DNA of 21,879 bases from Candidatus Bipolaricaulota bacterium (GCA_023132545.1 JAGLYB010000062.1:1-21879), one strand, 5' to 3'; shown: positions 1-7,614, counted from the stretch's first letter. Made by a program: numbers and translations. Notes: generated from the letters alone by a model not told the origin.

Positions 1-56
1 CCGCCAGTTGGCTGATCCCAAGCTGGGGGTCGCGGGTTCGAATCCCGCTGCCCGCT
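1..56 (+). tRNA. 3' part of a tRNA-Gly-like gene, probable anticodon CCC, irregular
   Basis: The T arm is perfect: GCGGG, loop TTCGAAT, CCCGC at 32-48. It is followed by the acceptor strand TGCCCGC (49-55) and a T discriminator at 56; no CCA is encoded. U73 and this T arm and acceptor are typical of bacterial tRNA-Gly. Counting back with a five-base variable loop (27-31) gives the 3' anticodon strand GCTGG (22-26) and the loop ATCCCAA (15-21), with T33 and anticodon CCC at 17-19. The 5' anticodon strand is not where it should be: bases 10-14 do not pair with 22-26. CCAGT at 4-8 does pair, but leaves a 13-base loop. The 5' half lies outside the window. It could be a functional but odd tRNA, a tRNA with a deletion between D loop and anticodon, or the tRNA half of an integration site. 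Confidence 0.55.
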
Positions 57-110
57 TTCGATTGCGTCGAACCCATTTTGCGCTGGCATCTCCAATGAAG
101 AAGGAGTGAC

Positions 111-725
111 ATGCAGGAAACGAACCAATCCAGCGGTGTGTTATCGCTAGATGCGCTTGAGCCGCGTGTCCTTTCCTGCACTTTGTGCCCGCTTGCTCAG
201 ACACGTACCAACGTCGTGTTCGGAGAAGGGAATCCATTCGCTGATCTGCTGTTTATCGGCGAGGGGCCCGGCGAAGTGGAAGATCAAACCGGTCGACCGT
301 TTGTAGGGCCGGCGGGACAGAAACTAGATGAGGTGCTGTCGTCGGTTAACATCCAGCGTGCGGACATCTATATCGGCAACGTTGTCAAGTGTCGTCCGCC
401 GGGGAATCGCGTTCCCTCACGCTCTGAGATGGAGATTTGCTTCCCCTATCTCGAATCCCAAATCGCCTTGATCAAGCCGGCCTTGATCGTGACACTGGGG
501 AACACGGCGACTCAATGGCTGATGCCCGACATCCCGGGGATTACGAAATCCCACGGCAACTTCTTCTCTTGGCGTGGAGGAATTCTGCTATTCCCCATGT
601 TCCATCCAAGTTATCTGTTGCGGAATCCCTCACGAGAGAAAGGAAGTCCGAAATACCTGACCTGGTTGGATATCCAGAAAGTGAGCAAGTGGATTGATGA
701 GTACCGACGTACGAATAACACATGA
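111..725 (+). CDS. Family 4 uracil-DNA glycosylase, 4Fe-4S type
   Basis: This is a 204-residue uracil-DNA glycosylase of the thermophile-type family 4 (also annotated as phage SPO1 polymerase-related), which removes uracil from DNA to start base excision repair. Four cysteines suit the structural 4Fe-4S cluster: C23, C26, C94 and C110. The uracil-binding motif is GEGPGEVED at residues 50-58, followed by TGRPFVGPAGQ. The second active-site motif is HPSYLLR from H165. Length is normal for the family. The ATG is preceded by AAGGAG at 101-106 with a four-base spacer. The gene follows the tRNA-like sequence directly and its end overlaps the TPR gene by 29 bases, so the two are probably cotranscribed and translationally coupled. 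The family call is firm from motifs; the in vivo substrate range is not visible. Confidence 0.93.
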   Translation: MQETNQSSGVLSLDALEPRVLSCTLCPLAQTRTNVVFGEGNPFADLLFIGEGPGEVEDQTGRPFVGPAGQKLDEVLSSVNIQRADIYIGNVVKCRPPGNRVPSRSEMEICFPYLESQIALIKPALIVTLGNTATQWLMPDIPGITKSHGNFFSWRGGILLFPMFHPSYLLRNPSREKGSPKYLTWLDIQKVSKWIDEYRRTNNT

Positions 726-1173
726 TGAGCAGTCTGCCTTCGTTCGTGAGTCACTGGAGAAGGCCGACGCCCTGCGCAAGAAGAAGGAATACAAAGAGGC
801 GATTGCGTTGCTGGTGGAAGCGCTTCAGTACGGCCTCGACAAGGCGAAGATCTACTATCGATTGGGCAACATTTACGTCGATGGTGACGATCTGGCGCGT
901 GCGGAATATGCCTACAAGCGTGCCTTGGAAATGGATCCAAAGTACGTGAATGCCATGCATAATTTGGCTGTGGTCTATCGACGCCAGAAGAAGATGACGC
1001 TCTATGTCAAGACCTACAAGAAATCACAGCGGCTCTCAATCACGAACCCACAGAAGACGGACTTCAATCCCGATCAAAAGAAATGGATTCGAAGCTTGAG
1101 TCGCTCAGTCTTCTTCTGGCTGTTCGGTGGGGCTGCCGTGATCGTGATCGTTATCTGGCTGCTGGCGCGGTGA
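697..1173 (+). CDS. Small TPR-repeat protein with C-terminal membrane anchor
   Basis: A 158-residue protein. Residues about 15-110 form two to three tetratricopeptide-like helical repeats; the clearest runs from the YYRLGNIYVDGDDLARAEYAY stretch to ALEMDP and NAMHNLAVVYRR. Residues about 137-157 are a single hydrophobic helix ending in R, with basic residues before it, so the TPR domain should face the cytoplasm and be held at the membrane by its C terminus. TPRs mediate protein-protein contacts; the partner is unknown. I chose ATG 697; TTG at 694 is the only other nearby in-frame start. The start lies inside the glycosylase gene and no strong Shine-Dalgarno is seen, so coupling to the upstream gene is likely. 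No enzyme motif is present and no specific gene name is justified. Confidence 0.8.
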   Translation: MSTDVRITHDEQSAFVRESLEKADALRKKKEYKEAIALLVEALQYGLDKAKIYYRLGNIYVDGDDLARAEYAYKRALEMDPKYVNAMHNLAVVYRRQKKMTLYVKTYKKSQRLSITNPQKTDFNPDQKKWIRSLSRSVFFWLFGGAAVIVIVIWLLAR

Positions 1174-1202
1174 GAACCTCCTTTTGCCTTTGGTTCGCAC
1201 GT

Positions 1203-1231
1203 TTGACGCAATCTGAGTGATTCCGTATAGT
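1203..1231 (+). promoter_or_regulatory. Sigma70-type promoter for infB
   Basis: The -35 box TTGACG (1203-1208) and the -10 box TATAGT (1226-1231) are separated by exactly 17 bases. Transcription should start near 1238, about 30 bases before the infB ATG. The 95-base gap between the TPR gene and infB holds nothing else clear apart from a weak GAACC/GGTTC inverted repeat (1174-1196). The core is nearly identical to the hpf promoter at 9342. Confidence 0.75.
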
Positions 1232-1268
1232 CTCGATCGCACGTATCGAAGATTTCAAAAAAGAGAGG

Positions 1269-3059
1269 ATGCCGTTGTCAAAGAAAAGAATCTACGAAAT
1301 TGCTCGCGAGCTTGGAGTATCGAGCAAAGAACTGATAAAAAAACTTGAAGAAATGGGTATGCCTGGGCTCAAGGCGGCCAATTCCGTAGACGAAGAAGAA
1401 TCCGCTCTGATCGTTCACCTCTTTGAAGAGGAAACGGCAGCTGCCGATAAGCCGACTGCGAAGACAGAGCCGGATGTCGAATCGGTTGAAAAGCCGGTAG
1501 TAGTGACGAAACAAGCGCCTAAGAAGACGGCCAAGCCAAAGAGAAAACCGGCGTCTACTCATGGAAGTGTTCGACCACCCATTGTCTCGGTATTGGGCCA
1601 CATCGATCACGGGAAAACTACGTTATTGGATGCCATCCGCGAATCCCATCTCGCGTCCAAAGAAGCGGGAGGAATTACTCAGGGAATCGCCGCCTATCAA
1701 GCGGAACTGAACGGCCAGAAGATAACGTTCATTGACACGCCGGGACACAAGGCATTTACTGGCATGCGTGCTCGCGGTGCACAAGTTACTGATATCGCCA
1801 TCTTGGTGGTTGCCGCTGACGATGGCGTGATGGCACAAACAGTCGAGGCCATTGATCATATCAAGGCTGCGGATGTTCCGATTATCGTGGCCATTAACAA
1901 GATTGACAAAGCCAATGCCGACGTTAGCAAGGTTATCAGCGACCTGGCGCAGCACGGGCTGCTCCCTGAGGCTTGGGGCGGAGACACGATTTCTGTCGAA
2001 GTCTCAGCGTTGGAGAGGAAAAATATCGACGAGTTGCTGGAGATGATTCTCCTAGTAGCGGAAATGGCGGATTTGAGAGCAGACCCCAAAAATCCCGTCG
2101 AAGCAACGATCATTGAATCTCATCTTGCTACTGGACAGGGCCCCGTGGCGACTGTCGTTGTTCGCGATGGAACTCTACGTGTCAAGGATTGGGCTGTGGC
2201 AGGGGCGGCGCAAGGCCGCGTGAAAGCACTTTTGGATCCCAGTGGCAACCGTGTGAACGAAGCTCTCCCTGGCGAGGCGGTTTCTATTCTTGGATTCTGC
2301 GATCTTCCGGAAGTGGGTACGCAGATTGAGGTCACCAAGAACCAAGGACAGGCTAAGAAGCTGGCCCAGCAATATCAGCGAGACCAACGTCCGCAGGCAG
2401 CGCCTCGAGCCAGAACACTGGATGATCTGTTCGCCCAGAAGGAAGAAACGGCCAAGCTTAAGGTAATCCTGAAAGCGGCATCAACGGGAGGACTGGAAGC
2501 GGCTCGCCGGGAAATCGCAGCACTCGATGTCGAGGGAGTCGAGCTTGACATTCTCGTCTCCGGTGTCGGCGGTATCTCCGAATCCGATATCGTCCTCGCT
2601 TCGACGGTCAACGAGGAATGTCTTGCCATTGGATTCGGCGTTAGCGCCGATCCCAAGGCACTCAAACTGGCTGAGCGCGAGGGAATCCCAGTGCTTTTGT
2701 ATGACATCATTTACCATCTTGTCGATGAAATTGAGAGCGCTCTCAAGCGCCAGTTGGGTCCTGCGTACGAAGAGAGGGCCATGGGAACTGTCGAGGTGAG
2801 GAATCTGTTCAAGGCCCCCTCTGGCATGATCGCCGGTTGTTATGTGGCTGACGGGCGTGTGGAGCGTCGGGGACTCGTTCGTGTCATTCGCAATAACACC
2901 GAGATGTTCACGGGTGAGATCGCGTCGTTGCGACGATTTGAGGACGATGTTCGCGAAGTCCAATCCGGGCGTGAGTGTGGTATCCGAATTCGTGATTTCA
3001 ACGACATCCAAATTGGCGATCGTTTGCAGGTCTTCGTTCTTGAAGAGGTGGAGCGCTAA
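1269..3059 (+). CDS. infB: Translation initiation factor IF-2
   Basis: GTPase that brings initiator tRNA to the 30S subunit and promotes subunit joining. At 596 residues it is short; E. coli IF-2 has 890. Residues 1-50 form the IF2N fold (RIYEIARELGVSSKELIKKL), then a lysine-rich linker of only about 50 residues leads to the G domain. G1 is GHIDHGKTT at 110-118 (usually GHVDHGKTT), G3 is DTPGH at 156-160 with catalytic H160, and G4 is NKID at 210-213. The switch segment reads GGITQGI where GGITQHI is usual. Domains II, III and the C-terminal fMet-tRNA domain (GMIAGCYV near residue 520) follow. A purine run AAGAGAGG abuts the ATG. ylxP and rbfA follow as in many bacteria, but nusA and rimP are not upstream. 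Confidence 0.97.
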   Translation: MPLSKKRIYEIARELGVSSKELIKKLEEMGMPGLKAANSVDEEESALIVHLFEEETAAADKPTAKTEPDVESVEKPVVVTKQAPKKTAKPKRKPASTHGSVRPPIVSVLGHIDHGKTTLLDAIRESHLASKEAGGITQGIAAYQAELNGQKITFIDTPGHKAFTGMRARGAQVTDIAILVVAADDGVMAQTVEAIDHIKAADVPIIVAINKIDKANADVSKVISDLAQHGLLPEAWGGDTISVEVSALERKNIDELLEMILLVAEMADLRADPKNPVEATIIESHLATGQGPVATVVVRDGTLRVKDWAVAGAAQGRVKALLDPSGNRVNEALPGEAVSILGFCDLPEVGTQIEVTKNQGQAKKLAQQYQRDQRPQAAPRARTLDDLFAQKEETAKLKVILKAASTGGLEAARREIAALDVEGVELDILVSGVGGISESDIVLASTVNEECLAIGFGVSADPKALKLAEREGIPVLLYDIIYHLVDEIESALKRQLGPAYEERAMGTVEVRNLFKAPSGMIAGCYVADGRVERRGLVRVIRNNTEMFTGEIASLRRFEDDVREVQSGRECGIRIRDFNDIQIGDRLQVFVLEEVER

Positions 3060-3066
3060 CCATCGA

Positions 3067-3351
3067 ATGAAATCGGCTTTTCTAACGATACGCTTCCGAC
3101 TCTATGCGATCAAAACAATCAAGCAGAAGCGGTCGATCGTGAAGCGGATCTTAGCTGATGTTCATCGAAATGGGCCGGCGTTCGCGGTGTGCGAGGCGGA
3201 TAATCAGGACGATCTGCAACAGTTGACGATCTGCGTGGCCCATCTGTCCAACGATTCACGATTCTCGGATTCTGCGCTCCGAAAGCTTCAGTTGAAGCTG
3301 GAGCGGGGCGATGGCTACGAGTTGGAAGAAGCGGACATGGAGATTCTATGA
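3067..3351 (+). CDS. ylxP: YlxP-family protein (DUF503)
   Basis: A 94-residue protein of the DUF503/YlxP family, commonly encoded between infB and rbfA. The N terminus has the family pattern: a hydrophobic strand, then IKTIKQKRSIVKRILADVH, matching the usual S-L-K-x-K-R-x-V segment, and AVCEADNQDDLQQLTICVAHLSND, matching the family's V-A-E-x-x-x-x-D-x-x-x-x-x-x-x-G-x-A-x-x-S-N-D. ATG 3067 lies 7 bases after the infB stop. The frame is open further upstream, but that would overlap infB by over 200 bases in another frame. The stop overlaps the rbfA start (ATGA, 3348-3351). YlxP has been linked to ribosome assembly; its biochemical role is not settled, and context is the main guide here. Confidence 0.88.
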   Translation: MKSAFLTIRFRLYAIKTIKQKRSIVKRILADVHRNGPAFAVCEADNQDDLQQLTICVAHLSNDSRFSDSALRKLQLKLERGDGYELEEADMEIL

Positions 3352-3707
3352 CGGGGAAACGACGCTTGGCACGCTTGCAGGAAGATATCCAACGCGAATT
3401 GGCTGCCATCGTGGAATTTGAGAGCCGAGATCCAATCGTTCGTGACGCCTTCCCGACTGTCATGGATGTTCGCCTGTCTGTCGACGGACGGTATGCCAAA
3501 GTTTATGTAGCAGCTGGAACCGAGGTTAATCCTGATGAGTTTCTGAGCGCACTTGTTCGTGATCAAGGATTCTATCGTAGCGAATTGGCGAGCCGGCTTG
3601 CCACTCGGCACACGCCCCAGCTTCAATTCATCATTGATCTCACCGTGGAACGGTCTCTGCGATTGGAGCGGTTGCTTCGAGATGACGACGAACCTCGATC
3701 GGAGTAG
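3348..3707 (+). CDS. rbfA: Ribosome-binding factor A
   Basis: RbfA (119 residues) is a KH-like factor that binds the 30S subunit and helps mature the 3' end region of 16S rRNA. Family features are visible in order: an N-terminal basic helix (RRLARLQEDIQRELAAIVE), a strand VMDVRLSVDGRYAKVYVA, a central helix, then ELASRLATRHTPQLQFIIDLTVERSLRLERLL, which corresponds to the classic R-x-x-P-x-L-x-F-x-x-D segment. Length is normal. It starts within the ylxP stop (ATGA overlap) and its 3' end overlaps the next gene by 26 bases. truB, which often follows rbfA, is absent. Confidence 0.93.
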   Translation: MTGKRRLARLQEDIQRELAAIVEFESRDPIVRDAFPTVMDVRLSVDGRYAKVYVAAGTEVNPDEFLSALVRDQGFYRSELASRLATRHTPQLQFIIDLTVERSLRLERLLRDDDEPRSE

Positions 3708-4353
3708 GCGGGCCGCTAGGTTTCTTATCGAAGCGCCGTCAATCGGACTTGCTTCCCTTGCCTATAGCAGTGGCATTCATCTTTCGTCTCTCCGAGCCAG
3801 TCTGCTGGATATCAGCGATCCGTGGTGGGTTGTCACCATCGGACTCATGCTTCTCCTCTCGCCGGCCTACCACGCATGGGTCATCGGCAAGACGGGAGCT
3901 CTTGTGCGAGGGGAAACGTTCCCTCTTCGCAAGCTACCCATGGAATCATTTAGCGATTTGGTGATTGGAGAGCTTCTTGTCAATGCATTTGTTGTCCTTG
4001 GAAGTGTCCTGTTCCTCTTGCCGGGGATCTATGTGGGCCTTCGGTCGATCTACTACAAGCAGATCATTATTCTCCACAAGGCACGTTCGATGGAGGCCAT
4101 TCGGCAGAGCTTCCGGTTGACGATGGCTCCGCGAGTTGTGTTCCAGATGCTCCTGCTTCTGGCAACAGTCTATTCCATTCCACTGGCGGCTGATTACCTG
4201 CTGACACCGGTCACCCAAGCCTGGTGGGTTCATCCCATTTCCATTCTTGTATCGACTTTGTTTCTTGCTTGGGTCAATGTATACATCACGCTTTCGTTTG
4301 GTGATCTTGTAGAGCATGGAGAAAACCGCACGCCACATCACCCACAGGGTTGA
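3682..4353 (+). CDS. Uncharacterised multi-pass membrane protein
   Basis: A 223-residue integral membrane protein of unknown function. Hydrophobic segments lie at about residues 16-36 (weaker), 48-70, 95-125 (possibly a re-entrant or long helix with LFLLPGIYVG), 155-179 and 188-212, so four to five membrane helices. Between the third and fourth is a basic loop (IILHKARSMEAIRQSFRLTM). The phrase LLPGIYVGLRS followed by an A-I-R-x-S pattern resembles membrane proteins of the DUF975 or glycerophosphodiesterase-membrane-domain type; this is resemblance only. I chose ATG 3682, inside the end of rbfA; the frame is open upstream to 3553 but deeper into rbfA. It occupies the place where truB often sits. 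No catalytic motif is visible. Confidence 0.75.
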   Translation: MTTNLDRSRRAARFLIEAPSIGLASLAYSSGIHLSSLRASLLDISDPWWVVTIGLMLLLSPAYHAWVIGKTGALVRGETFPLRKLPMESFSDLVIGELLVNAFVVLGSVLFLLPGIYVGLRSIYYKQIIILHKARSMEAIRQSFRLTMAPRVVFQMLLLLATVYSIPLAADYLLTPVTQAWWVHPISILVSTLFLAWVNVYITLSFGDLVEHGENRTPHHPQG

Positions 4354-4365
4354 AAGGAACTGCCG

Positions 4366-6099
4366 ATGAACACCGATCTGTCCATTGCAAGATCCGTTAT
4401 CCCAAAGCCCATTGAGCAAGTTGCGGCTGATCTGGGATTGCAGCCCGACGAACTTTGGCTGTATGGAACCGGAAAAGCCAAGGTTCTGCATTCTTCGTTG
4501 GCGGCTCGTAAGAACGACGCCGATGGGAAATACATTGACGTAACTGCAATCACGCCAACGCCTCTGGGCGAGGGGAAGACGACGACGACGATCGGATTGC
4601 TGCAGGGGCTGGCCAAACGCGGGCAGCGTGCAATGGCGTGTATCCGCCAACCCTCGCAAGGACCGACATTCGGAATTAAGGGAGGCGCGGCCGGAGGTGG
4701 ACGCGCTCAAGTTATCCCGATGGAGGAATTCAACCTCCATCTGACCGGAGACATGCATGCCATTACTGCCGCTCACAACCTGATCGCGGCTGCACTGGAT
4801 GCCCGCCTTATGCACGAACGTGATTTCTCGGACGAAGGATGGGCCGCCAGAGGCTTGGAGCGGCTGGATATCGACGCAAGCTCCGTTACCTGGAAACGCG
4901 TGCTCGACGTTAACGATCGTGCCCTACGGAACATCCGGAGCGGCTTGGGAACTAAGTACGACGGCATCCCGCGCGACTCGGGATTTGACATCACGGCGGC
5001 TTCGGAACTGATGGCTTGTCTTGCTCTGACCGAGGGCTTGAAAGACTTGCGTGCTCGCATCGGGCGTATTGTGCTGGGATATCGGCAGGATGGCTCGCCT
5101 GTCACGGCAGAGGATCTGGGCGTTGCCGGAGCGGCCACGGTGTTGATGAAGGACGCCATTCATCCTACGTTGCTTCAAACACTTGAAGGGCAAGGCGTGT
5201 TTGTTCATGCGGGACCGTTCGCGAATATTGCCCATGGCAATTCTTCAATCATTGCCGATCGCATTGCCCTTAAGCTGGTTGACTATGTGGTCACCGAATC
5301 CGGGTTTGGTGCCGACATCGGCATGGAGAAGTTCTTTGATATCAAATGTCGGGCCAGTGGTCTCATTCCAGATGCTGTGGTTCTGGTAGCAACGGTTCGC
5401 TCTCTTAAGATGCATGGCGGTGGACCCATGGTAACAGCAGGCAAACCATTGCCCCCTGAGTATGCTACTGAGAATCTTGAGTTGTTGGAGAACGGTTGTG
5501 CAAACGTGATCCGGCACATCGAAATTGCTCAAACCTTTGGTGTTCCTGTTGTTGTGGCCATCAACAAGTTTCCGACTGACACAGAAGCTGAACTGGAAAT
5601 CGTTCGCAAGCTAACGGCCAACTCCGGAGCCTATGCTTCAGTAGTGACCGACCACTGGGAGCGAGGCGGTGACGGCGCCATAGAATTAGCGGACGCTGTT
5701 GTGGATGCATGCGAAGCGGCGTCGGAATTTCGATTTCTTTATCCGCAGGATCTTCCGTTGGCGAAAAAGATTGAAACCATCGCCACTCGGATCTATGGCG
5801 CTGATGGGATCGTGCTCAGTCCTAAGGCACAATCGCAATTGGAGCATTACGAAGCTCTCGGATATGGTGATTTCCCTATTTGCATGGCCAAGACGCCGCT
5901 TTCCATCTCGCATGATCCAAAATGGAAAGGCGTACCTTCCGGATACCTGCTTCCCATCGGAGAAGTCCGAACCAGCGTTGGCGCCGGCTTCATCTACCCG
6001 TTATGCGGAGCCATTCAGACGATGCCTGGACTCCCGGTCCGACCGGCGTTCATGGGTATTGACTTGGATGATGATGGCCAAGTGATGGGCTTGAGTTAG
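4366..6099 (+). CDS. fhs: Formate-tetrahydrofolate ligase
   Basis: ATP-dependent synthesis of 10-formyl-tetrahydrofolate from formate and THF, the first folate step of the methyl branch of the Wood-Ljungdahl pathway and a source of formyl groups for purines and initiator tRNA. The 577-residue protein is slightly longer than usual (about 556). The ATP loop is PLGEGKTT from P66 (lysine 71). Other family blocks are RQPSQGPTFGIKGGAAGGG, FNLHLTGDMHAITAAHNL, GPFANIAHGNSS, ESGFGADIGMEKFFDIKCR and the C-terminal FIYPLCGAIQTMPGLP. AAAGGA (4353-4358) overlaps the upstream stop and lies 7 bases before the ATG, so the gene is probably in the infB transcript. 10-formyl-THF is needed for fMet-tRNA, a plausible but unproven link to infB. 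No folD is adjacent. Confidence 0.97.
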   Translation: MNTDLSIARSVIPKPIEQVAADLGLQPDELWLYGTGKAKVLHSSLAARKNDADGKYIDVTAITPTPLGEGKTTTTIGLLQGLAKRGQRAMACIRQPSQGPTFGIKGGAAGGGRAQVIPMEEFNLHLTGDMHAITAAHNLIAAALDARLMHERDFSDEGWAARGLERLDIDASSVTWKRVLDVNDRALRNIRSGLGTKYDGIPRDSGFDITAASELMACLALTEGLKDLRARIGRIVLGYRQDGSPVTAEDLGVAGAATVLMKDAIHPTLLQTLEGQGVFVHAGPFANIAHGNSSIIADRIALKLVDYVVTESGFGADIGMEKFFDIKCRASGLIPDAVVLVATVRSLKMHGGGPMVTAGKPLPPEYATENLELLENGCANVIRHIEIAQTFGVPVVVAINKFPTDTEAELEIVRKLTANSGAYASVVTDHWERGGDGAIELADAVVDACEAASEFRFLYPQDLPLAKKIETIATRIYGADGIVLSPKAQSQLEHYEALGYGDFPICMAKTPLSISHDPKWKGVPSGYLLPIGEVRTSVGAGFIYPLCGAIQTMPGLPVRPAFMGIDLDDDGQVMGLS

Positions 6100-6119
6100 C
6101 TTGCCCGCCCTGGATGTGG

Positions 6120-6149
6120 TTGCCGGACTACTTCTCGGGTCTGTAGAAT
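6120..6149 (+). promoter_or_regulatory. Candidate promoter for cca, close to the start codon
   Basis: TTGCCG (6120-6125) and TAGAAT (6144-6149) are 18 bases apart. Transcription would begin about 6155-6158, and the ATG is at 6160. No Shine-Dalgarno-like purine run precedes the ATG (the preceding bases are CATTCAACCC). The mRNA may therefore be leaderless or nearly so. The rest of the 60-base gap after fhs shows nothing else. Confidence 0.45.
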
Positions 6150-6159
6150 CATTCAACCC

Positions 6160-7614
6160 ATGACCCAGTTGACGCGGATCTCCACGGACATCGTCTATGA
6201 AGCCCATCCCTTTGCACGGGAGATCCTGTCGCGTTTGCAGAACGCGGGATTCGAAGCGGTTCTCATCGGCGGCGTTGTGCGCGACGGCCTTCAAGCCCAA
6301 TTGCAAAGGCGCGTGCTTTTCCCGCCCGATGACATCGACATTGCAACGTCTGCACTGCCTGAAGAGATTCGGCGCACCTTTCACGATCAAACCATCATCG
6401 GAGTAGGAGAGGAATTCGGTGTTTTGTTGATCGTTGCGCCCAATGGTCAAACCTACGAAGTGGCATCGTTCCGAGTCGAATCTGAATATGACGGACGCTG
6501 GCCCGGAAAAGTTGATTTGGTCCGCGATCTAGAGACTGATGTTCGGCGCAGAGACCTGACGATCAATGGACTCGCGGCCACTGTTGATGGCCATGTAATC
6601 GACTTGGTGGGAGGCACAAAGGATTTGGTCGCGAGACGAGTGGCCACCATCGGTGATCCTGTCGTTCGATTTCGCGAGGACCACCTGCGGATGATGCGCG
6701 TGGTGCGCTTTGCCTGTCGCATCGGTGGAGACATCGATGAAGCGACCGCTCAGGCTGTTCGCGATCATGCCGACGCGATCCAGAGTATCTCTCTTGAGCG
6801 AGTTGGTGTTGAGCTGTTGCACATTCTTGAGACGCCACACGCTGTCCGTGGCCTGGAGTTGCTGGACGATCTTGGCTTGCTGGCGCACATCCTCCCGGAG
6901 TTGTCAAACTGCCATGACATACCCCAGCCCGAGGAATATCATCCCGAAGGCGACGTGTTCGTTCACACTGTCGAGGCGATACGGGTTGCCGACAACTTCA
7001 TTCTCGACCCGATCGTTAAGTTGGCGGTCCTTCTTCACGATGTCGGCAAGCCGGTCGCTTTGGAGCGAAACGAAGGGCGCAATATGGGCGGGCACTGTGC
7101 CATCGGCGCACGAATGGTCAAGGACATCGGACGCAGATTGCGGTTGAGTAAGTTGCAAACCCAACGGGTGAGCAGTCTGGTGCGTCACCATATGAGAATT
7201 GCCGATTTTCCAAGAATGGGCCGAGGAAAACAGATCCGTTTCTTAAGCGAGGGAGAAGTTCCAGAGGCCTCAACGCTATCTGCCAGGTATCCGCTGTTCT
7301 ACGATCTTCTTCAGGTGCTGGTGGCGGACTGTGAAGCCAGTGCTCATCGTGCATCAGGGTGGGCCCCTATTCTACGAGAGACGATCCGAGTGATGGATCA
7401 CATTGCGCAGGTCTGTGGCTTGCAGCGCGCTCGCGAAATGATTGACGGCCACGATCTGACGGATCTCGGCCTCTCTCCGGGGCCGCGGCTGGGGCGTATC
7501 CTCAATCTTGTCCATGATCGAATCCTTGCGGGACATATCCACAGTCGCGAGGAAGCGTTTGCAGTTGCGCAGACCTTGATTGAGGAAGATGCTCCTTCGT
7601 CGAGTGAGAACTAA
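6160..7614 (+). CDS. cca: tRNA nucleotidyltransferase (CCA-adding/poly(A) polymerase family) with HD domain
   Basis: Class II nucleotidyltransferase that adds or repairs the CCA end of tRNA; the family also contains poly(A) polymerases and CC- or A-adding enzymes. It has 484 residues. The polymerase motif is GGVVRD (37-42) with metal-binding D58 and D60 in DDIDIA. RRRDLTIN at 129-136 and the neck motif EDHLRMMR (173-180) follow. An HD phosphohydrolase domain starts with HDVGKP at H293-D294 and has HH at about residues 346-347. An HD domain after the transferase is common in bacterial Cca proteins. The tRNA-like sequence at the left edge lacks an encoded CCA, which fits a need for this enzyme. 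Exact nucleotide specificity cannot be read from the sequence. The start is ATG 6160 with no Shine-Dalgarno. Confidence 0.92.
   Translation: MTQLTRISTDIVYEAHPFAREILSRLQNAGFEAVLIGGVVRDGLQAQLQRRVLFPPDDIDIATSALPEEIRRTFHDQTIIGVGEEFGVLLIVAPNGQTYEVASFRVESEYDGRWPGKVDLVRDLETDVRRRDLTINGLAATVDGHVIDLVGGTKDLVARRVATIGDPVVRFREDHLRMMRVVRFACRIGGDIDEATAQAVRDHADAIQSISLERVGVELLHILETPHAVRGLELLDDLGLLAHILPELSNCHDIPQPEEYHPEGDVFVHTVEAIRVADNFILDPIVKLAVLLHDVGKPVALERNEGRNMGGHCAIGARMVKDIGRRLRLSKLQTQRVSSLVRHHMRIADFPRMGRGKQIRFLSEGEVPEASTLSARYPLFYDLLQVLVADCEASAHRASGWAPILRETIRVMDHIAQVCGLQRAREMIDGHDLTDLGLSPGPRLGRILNLVHDRILAGHIHSREEAFAVAQTLIEEDAPSSSEN

Noticed and set aside
1..26. Long variable arm of a class II tRNA (Ser, Leu, Tyr or Sec) formed by CCAGTTGG and CCAAGCTGG
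   Set aside because: The T discriminator at 56 and the T arm and acceptor fit tRNA-Gly, and five unpaired bases before the T stem would be unusual in class II tRNAs. Kept only as a remote alternative.
57..71. TTCGA/TCGAA hairpin after the tRNA-like sequence as a terminator
   Set aside because: Five pairs, AT-rich ends and no T tract; a chance hairpin is as likely.
1174..1196. GAACC/GGTTC inverted repeat after the TPR gene as a terminator
   Set aside because: Only five pairs with a 13-base loop and no following T run; too weak to call.
2481..3011. 176-codon open frame on the minus strand inside infB
   Set aside because: Antisense shadow of a conserved gene; no recognisable domain.
2842..3066. 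Upstream extension of ylxP into infB
   Set aside because: The conserved YlxP N terminus begins at ATG 3067; the extension reads infB in another frame.
3946..4815. 289-codon open frame on the minus strand
   Set aside because: It lies antisense across the membrane protein gene and the start of fhs, both with better evidence; no recognisable protein features.
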